The notes beneath the pieces were generated by a model. It searched no databases. It saw only the letters and a program-made list of their open reading frames with translations, and had not been told where the DNA came from. Below, piece after piece: positions 57,801 to 64,000 of a DNA stretch of 64,000 bases. The stretch's first letter is position 1. Every line of letters begins with the position of its first letter. Source of the DNA: Zygnema cylindricum (lineage: Eukaryota > Streptophyta > Zygnematophyceae > Zygnematales > Zygnemataceae); assembly GCA_037447655.1 (NCBI GenBank), contig JBBHKE010002437.1, positions 1 to 64,000 on the forward strand. Direction: 5' to 3'. The position numbers and the translations under genes were made by a program.

Positions 57801-60800
57801 AAATCTGTCGTGTGCATGAAATACTCTGTAGTGAATGTTAGTGATGGGTTACCATTAGCTAATCCTCTATTTCCTATTTTGACCTTGATTAATGCAATGT
57901 TTTTTTTTTTGTTGTGGTTTTTTCTGGCTTAGCATATGTTTGTATGATGTATTGCATTGTTTTAAAGGTCTAAAATATATGTTCGTTAATATTTGCCGCT
58001 TGCTGATTTTTGTCGTTAAAGAACAGATTTAGTTCAGTTGGATTAGTGTGGATCACAATATTCGTTATTTACCTGGAGATGTTCATTCTGTCGGTTTTTT
58101 GTTCCACATTCATGGTCCATCTTTATCCTGACTTGCAGAGAGGAAAAATATCATAGTACATGTTGAGGAGTAAGTTGAGGAATCCACAATGCTTAAGCCG
58201 TCCTTTATTGTTGTTCTTGCAGAAATTGAGGCCCAATATGTGTCTCCCGAAGCCCCTGAAGTTGTCACCCCTCCATTTTCTCCCCCTGAAATGGTTCAGG
58301 TTTCTCCTACTTTCTCCCCAAGAAATGTTGTGAAGGGGAAAACTGATCCGCCTCCAGTCTGGAGTATGCTTTTGCTTCGAATTGATGCTATGCTTTTGGA
58401 ACGAGTGATTAGTATTACTCAAGCTCAAGCGTTACGGGAGCTTGTGGTCAACCGAGATGCGAGACTTGCCGAGATTTTTGAGGAATTGGAAGACAAGGAT
58501 GATGTGGAGCTTGTTGGTTCCTTGATGGGGTTGTTAGATGGAAGCAAGCGGTGAGTAGATAATGATTTTTTTTTGTTCTTTTTTTTTATGGTGGGTATTT
58601 ATGTCTCGGTGAGTCTGAAATGTGTGGTGGTTTATGTCTATGGTTTTGATGTTGGTCGCAGTTGGGATTTGGTTGTGGGATTTGTTGGTTTGGTTTTTTT
58701 TTACGGTTCTGGTTTGAAAGGTTTTGATAGAGATCTTCGGTGAAATCAGTTGAAGAGGTATACTTGTATTTTTTTCTCCTCGATTCTGCGGAACAGTGTG
58801 ACAAACATTTGTCTTGGTTTTACCATTCCTAATCTTGAAAATAATGTTCATTGGAGGATTTCTGACCTTTTTGATAGTTGCCGATGTTGAAGGCATGGAA
58901 ACTATCGTGGACATTTTTTCTCAAGATGTTTTCTAATGCTGACAAAGATGCCAGACAGGCTCGTCAGTGTCATATGTGGATGCAGTCGTTGTTGTTATTT
59001 TGTTATTATTATTTGTTATTTTGTTGTTATTGTTATTAATATTAATGTTTTGAAGCTTCTATAAAATGTTAGAGAGAGGGACAGAGATGGAGGATGAGGG
59101 AGGTACCCGTAAAAATCTAAAACAGGGGAAAAGTGAGAGAGGGAGAGAGGGAAACTGAGTGGAAGGGGGAGAGGAAGAGTGAGGGAGAGAGAGACCCAGC
59201 AACACCAAAACCTGGTCTTGGAGAAGCATCTAAAAGTTATTTGGGTTGGGGCTCAGAAAGGGAATGCACGTGGTTCAGGTGTGTACGGAATTTGCTCCTT
59301 TGGCCCAGGCAGGATCCTTAGCTCCATGGATTTCAGGACTTTGCAGAGCTCTCCGAAGGAAAGGCCATTTGGTCGAGGTTATCCTTCCAAAGTAAGTAAA
59401 TTTATGATTTTGATATTCCATCTTATCATGACTCGTATTAGCATTGCTGGGTTAGTTTTGATTTATTCTGGTTCTATCTTATTGTGAGGAAGCCAGGTTA
59501 AGAGCAATTCAAAAATAAGATTAAGGTTGGGCACATTTCAGCTTGTGATTAGTACGACAAGTCACTAGCTTTAGTTCAAGATTACAAATCTGATATTTCA
59601 TTTTATAGGGATGACTCTGATATTTGAGAATCAACATTTTTGCCTGGAAATTACATATTCTACATTCATAATTAGTTTGACGATGAAATTGCCAAAACTG
59701 CAATTAAAATAAGTATTTAAGGCACGGCATTGTCGGTAAGAAATGAATGTTAAAAACATGTTCTTGGTGTTGCCCAAATACCAATCAAATACTTTAAACA
59801 GGGAAGTATAGGTGTTCAGTTAACACACGAGTTTAACGGACGGATATCACATGTAATCCTAATTGATGTATGGCAAACTGTAAGCTCGTCCCGGACATGT
59901 GTAATGGCAAAAATGTTAACAGTTTTTGCATCTGAGACGTCGATAATTCATTCAAAAGCGCGTAACACAAGCTCCATAATCTGTATTTGTATGGTTTATA
60001 ATCGCCTGTATTACAATATTCATACGTCGGCAAGATTGATTGTTATCCCGATCGAGCCTTTTTTTATATCGATATATACGAGTATCGCAACATGTTGAAT
60101 TTGTATTCACTCAATGAGCTCAATTTATTTTATAATCAGAAAGCCAGGTTATTAGTTGTGTGCTACATGTCGCGAGGCAACGATCAATATTGTATGACAT
60201 TAGTATACACATTATGTCTTAGTAGCTTCAGTGTTTGATCTATCGTTGAAGTTGACCAAAGACGATTAAGAGAATGCACTTTTTTTTTTTGGCACCATTT
60301 TTGGGTGTGAAATTTGTGGAGTCATGAAAGCAATTGGGACGTCTCTGGTGAGCAGGTATGCTTCGTTGGACACGTCCTGCATGGGTGATTTTCGGGAGGT
60401 GAAGGGAGAATTTGCATCTTTCTTCGGAGGTGAAATGTACCAGAACAAAGTTTGGACAGGGTGAGTTTTTCTTCGGTGTGATACTGCATAAGTGGTTGAA
60501 ATGCGTATTACTGTGAAATCATTGCTTATTCCTGTGGAGATCCACCTTTTTTTTTGAGTGATCTTCGATTGTTGTAAATAGAGTTTTAAGGGCTAAAAGT
60601 ACTGATTGGGAGAGCTTAACAAATTTTAAGTGAATTTTGGTCAGGGAATTGCAGATGGATTTTCAGGGTGAAGGAGTTAGGGTGTAAGGTGTACTTCCTT
60701 GGAGCTGCTGTTAATAAATCATCCCATAAGCTGATCAGGCTTTCATTGTCGGTTTTTATTTTTTTTCTGTGATGGTTTATCTCATAATTTGTGCATTTTA

Positions 60801-63283
60801 TCTTGCAGGACTGTTTATGGACTGCCAATTACTCTAATAGAGCCGATGCATCCGGCTGGATTTTTCTCAAGGAACAAAATCTATGGCTTCGAGGATGATT
60901 TCGAGAGGTAGGATAACATTTTTTTTTTTAATGTTATGATCAATAAAAGCAATCCAGTCTTGTCTTTTAGTGCATTTGGTGGAGGAAGCAAAGGATGTTT
61001 CTTCATGTCGCCTTAATATCTATGATTGTATACATTTGTTTCTGGCCATGTCTATTACACTTTTCATCGGTTAAGTTTAATGGTTTTAAATCCGGTTGTC
61101 GGATTTTTGTCTGGAAAAAAGAGTCTTAACTTGAATTGTGTTAGAAAATAAAATTTGGAAAATGATGCTTTGTGAACAAAAGTGCCGAAAAGTCTCCACC
61201 TCTTAAAACTCTGTAGCATGAGGATGTCCCTTCTGGTGTCAAATATTTCTCGGGGCGTAATCCTTTGCCACACTGATTGCTTTCATGTAGTTAAACTTAG
61301 ATCTGATTTTCCGATTGGTTTTTCAATGTTTTAAAGCTCTTCTTATCTTGTTTGGTTGAATGATATCATTGCAGGTTCAGTTACTTTTGTAGAGCAGCTT
61401 TGGAGTGGCTTCAAATGACAGGGAAAACCCCAGACGTTCTTCACCTCCACAATTGGCATACGGCTGTCGTAGCGCCTCTCTTTTGGGATGTTTTTTGGCA
61501 CCAGGTGTGCAATTTAGTCGATTTAACAATCCCGGATATTTAAGTTATGCCCAGTGTTTTAGTTTTCCATACACATTTTTGGCTTGGGGGAGAAACACTG
61601 TTTTACGGGCAAAATGGCACTGAAGGCCCTTGTCTTGGTTTGCTGAGCACAAATCTACCAATATCTGATGACTTTGGAACAGTTTAGGGAGGCTTTGTAG
61701 ATAAGATGTTTTGTGGAGAGTAGTCATCAGTTCTTTTTTGAATTTTGACTGAGTTTCTGGGAGCTGACATTTTGGGAATATCTGTGCCAGGGATTAACCA
61801 ATACCCGCTTGCTCCTTACGTGTCACAACTTTAAATATCAGGTATTACGCCAGCTACATTCTCCCTTCTTTGTGAGAACAATATTTGAAGATGACAGTGC
61901 GAATAGTATAGGTTTCCTCTGTCCTAGTCATTTCACGTTTTGCAACTTCGGTTCCATTATTGCTATGTTTAGCTAGTCCAACATGCCATTGGGAAGTGAA
62001 TGGATGACTAAATATGAAAGGACAATTTCTAAAGAAAATTTTTAAATGCTAAAGATCTCTATGCAAATAGGCAATTAGAGATTCTAGAACATTGATTGAG
62101 GAGGAAATTGAGAATTGAAAATTGAAGAACATTTTCTAAAGAGAAATTGAATGATTGAAGGACATTGTCTAACAAACGGAAGTAGAAATTAAAGAAACTT
62201 GTATTCCTGACTTTTTCTAGAATCATTGGAATGTTTTGTGGGACTTCCAAGGGCAGAGTTCTGTTGATCCAGGGAAATTGGCCCTTTGTGGACTTGATCC
62301 CGGCCAGTTGCATCGACCGGATAGACTTCAGGACAACCTCGATCCTTCTCGCGCCAATATTTTGAAGGTAGAGCTCGTGGTTTCAACATTGATTAATCGT
62401 ACATCTTCATTATTCTTCTGAAGGTAGGGCTCTTGGTTTCATTACTAATTAATCTCACATCATGACACTCGCATCATTCTTCTGAAGGTAGGGCTCTTGG
62501 TTTCGATACTAATTAATCTCACATCATGATCTAACATCACTATATTGGAGGTAGGGCCCTTGATCTAAACGATGATTAATCTTACATCATGACTCTTAAT
62601 CTTCTGAAGGTAGGGCCGTTGGTTTCAACAATGATTAATCCGTTGACTCTTACATTATTATTTTGAAGGTTACTTGGCTTCAACACTAATTAATCAGTTC
62701 GCTGTGCATCACTTTTTGAAGGTAGGGCCCTTGATTTTGACTCTAATGAATCAATCTTACATCATGATTCCTACATTGCGACCGGAGGAAATAACTAATC
62801 CATTGTTGTCCGGTGGCCGAATTAGTGTGGATTTTTTTAGTGGTTTTTAGCATTTTGAGGCAGCAGCAGCAGATACGAGTATTTTTTGTGTAATGCAAAA
62901 TTTGTTGTATGTGATAAGATTTTTGTAAGTCTTATCTTCCAATTACTCGGCCATTTCCCATGCTGGGCTTTCTTGTTGCATTTCTGACTTAAGTCATTTT
63001 TATTGACCTCTGGAAAGTAGATATCTAGTTGTATGCTTCCATTAAGTAGGAGTCACAGATCTTTTTTTTTCCCCTCTTCTCCTTTTTCTCCTCTTCCCCT
63101 CCCGGCCTTTCCCTCTCTCCCTCTTACTCTTCTTTTTCCTTTTTTTTCATTTTTCTGAGCTGTTCAGGGAGGTATTGTGTACTCCAACAAAGTAACGACG
63201 GTATCCTCTCGATATGCGTCAGACGTGAAGAATTCCGCTTTCGGTTTGGCTCACGGTTTGGAGACGACTCTTGCCACCCATGA
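54882..63283 (+). CDS. Starch synthase IV/V-like protein, probably non-canonical (SS5-like), partial 3' end
   Basis: Thirteen in-phase GT-AG exons: 54882-55237, 55489-55551, 56374-56404, 57033-57099, 57248-57448, 58223-58550, 59257-59391, 60356-60460, 60809-60907, 61375-61504, 61791-61841, 62221-62367 and 63168-63283, giving 609 codons so far. Residues 1-118 are Ser-rich, transit-peptide-like. Exon 5 encodes a coiled coil (DELHKSERERE, LEAEMQAGLAQRELLEQKL). Exon 6 gives the SS4-type region (LRIDAMLLERVI, LAEIFEELEDKDDVELVGSL). From residue 352 the GT5 catalytic fold begins (MHVVQVCTEFAPLAQAG). Later motifs are VYGLPITLIEPMHP, PDVLHLHNWHTAVVAPLFW, TCHNFKYQ, LHRPDRLQDNL and GGIVYSNKVTTVSSRYASDV. 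The KVGGLGDV motif is changed to QAGSLAPW (Q366, S369, P372) and HDW to HNW (N488), so ADP-glucose transfer is doubtful. In plants SS4/SS5 act in plastids in starch granule initiation. The start could also be 54897 or lie upstream. The end is not certain. Confidence 0.87.
62363..62770 (+). repeat. About 60-bp tandem repeat containing a splice-donor copy in each unit
   Basis: Seven units, at about 62363, 62419, 62482, 62546, 62604, 62663 and 62717, each begin TGAAGGTAGGG or a variant, then CTTGGTTTCAAC and ATTAATCTTACATCATGA. The first unit is the real exon 12/intron 12 boundary (TTGAAG|GTAGAG). The array fills the first 400 bases of the intron. Confidence 0.85.
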
Positions 63284-64000
63284 GTGAGATGCTGCCACCT
63301 GGCATTGGTAGACCAATATACTTTAAATTATGGTATAGTCATCAATTGCAATGGAACCAAACCAGAAACGGTATTGGTGTAAGTGAGGAACTGTTTAGTA
63401 TCAAAACGAAATTAGTATCGATAATACTAATTTAATGTGCTGTGACGCGATCAGTTCGAGGCCACTTGCTTAGAAGTGGGTTTGTGGCCACTCGCTTCGT
63501 CAGTGTGAAATTGTTGAAGTTTAGAATATCTTCCTTATTGCCGATGCATCTGGTATTGTTTGAAAGTCAATCCAGTGAAATGACTTATCAGCGATTTCAG
63601 AACGGAAAATGGACTGGGAGCCCAGCGGTTAACTCTGTTTTAAATGAAAACCATCATGACCTGGTCAAGCACCAATCTAAGTTTGAACCTAATGCGAGAT
63701 GTTTTCTAGAATTGCCGTCAATATTCTGTAAAACATTTAAAAACAGTAGAAACAGCAGTTAGTCCATGTTTTAAATTGCATTTGTTCCGTACAATTTTTG
63801 AAACTTTGAATTGTTGTCCCCTTTTAGCTTGTCCTGCATTTCATAGTTGCCAACGTCTTTGGGTGTCAGTCATTTCCAGTCCATAATTCTTTCAGATGGG
63901 CATTTTAGAGATCTTTCTTACAGGGGAATTAAACTTCATGATTAGACTTGGCAGTGACGGAGTCACAATCCAACTGGGCAATTAGTAAAGTTAGTCTATG
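63284..64000. other. Intron or 3' region of the starch synthase-like gene
   Basis: After the donor at 63284 (GTGAGA) the only in-phase continuation I can find uses the acceptor at 63600. It adds about 14 residues (ETENGLGAQRLTLF) before a TAA at 63641-63643. Either this is a short final exon or the next exon lies beyond the window. Confidence 0.35.

Noticed and set aside
58139-58169. A 31-bp mini-exon in the starch synthase-like gene, with acceptor and GTAAGT donor
   Set aside because: Including it throws the next exon out of frame into a stop. Direct joining of 57448 to 58223 keeps phase and gives a family-like sequence.

Overview
This window is nuclear DNA from a eukaryote. Coding sequence is split by GT-AG introns, long stretches are gene-free, and simple repeats and small inverted-repeat transposons are abundant. 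The green (plant/streptophyte) lineage is indicated by a plastid-type starch synthase IV/V-like gene with a Ser-rich N-terminal leader, a plant-like condensin II CAP-H2 gene, and AAACCCTAA telo-box-like motifs. The large, repeat-filled introns would suit a charophyte alga or early land plant. That placement is inference; no marker in the window fixes the species.

Layout. 0-4.7 kb holds GA/CT-rich tracts, diverged repeats and one weak minus-strand ORF. 4.7-6.1 kb is a stack of small hAT-type elements with perfect 8-bp target duplications. 7.9-9.5 kb has two more TIR elements. 11.4-17.1 kb is a decayed pogo/Tc1-mariner-like transposon with a split transposase; a second unrecognised gene lies inside the transposase's first intron. 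17.4-29.3 kb is gene-poor: a 133-bp AT run, a possible minus-strand exon, two copies of a ~540-bp TIR element, a tandem segmental duplication and CT/poly-A tracts. 29.5-30.9 kb is a three-exon GNAT acetyltransferase gene. 35.3-36.05 kb is an intronless glycine-rich protein gene behind a long CT tract. 40.5-48.3 kb is a ten-exon condensin II CAP-H2 gene (673 codons). 51.2-52.6 kb is a cluster of three TIR elements. 54.9 kb to beyond the edge is a starch synthase IV/V-like gene (13 exons placed) whose ADP-glucose-binding motif is altered.

The host genes show no functional linkage: starch granule initiation, chromosome condensation and acyl transfer. What they share is intron structure. Introns of CAP-H2, the GNAT gene and the starch synthase-like gene carry different degenerate tandem repeats, and in two cases the repeat unit includes the 5' splice site. 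The main results of the hunt are the two-gene pogo-like element inactivated almost only by C-to-T-type nonsense changes, the nested hAT-type insertions that reused one target site, the TA-flanked MITE family with an empty-site comparison inside the window, and the splice-donor tandem repeats.
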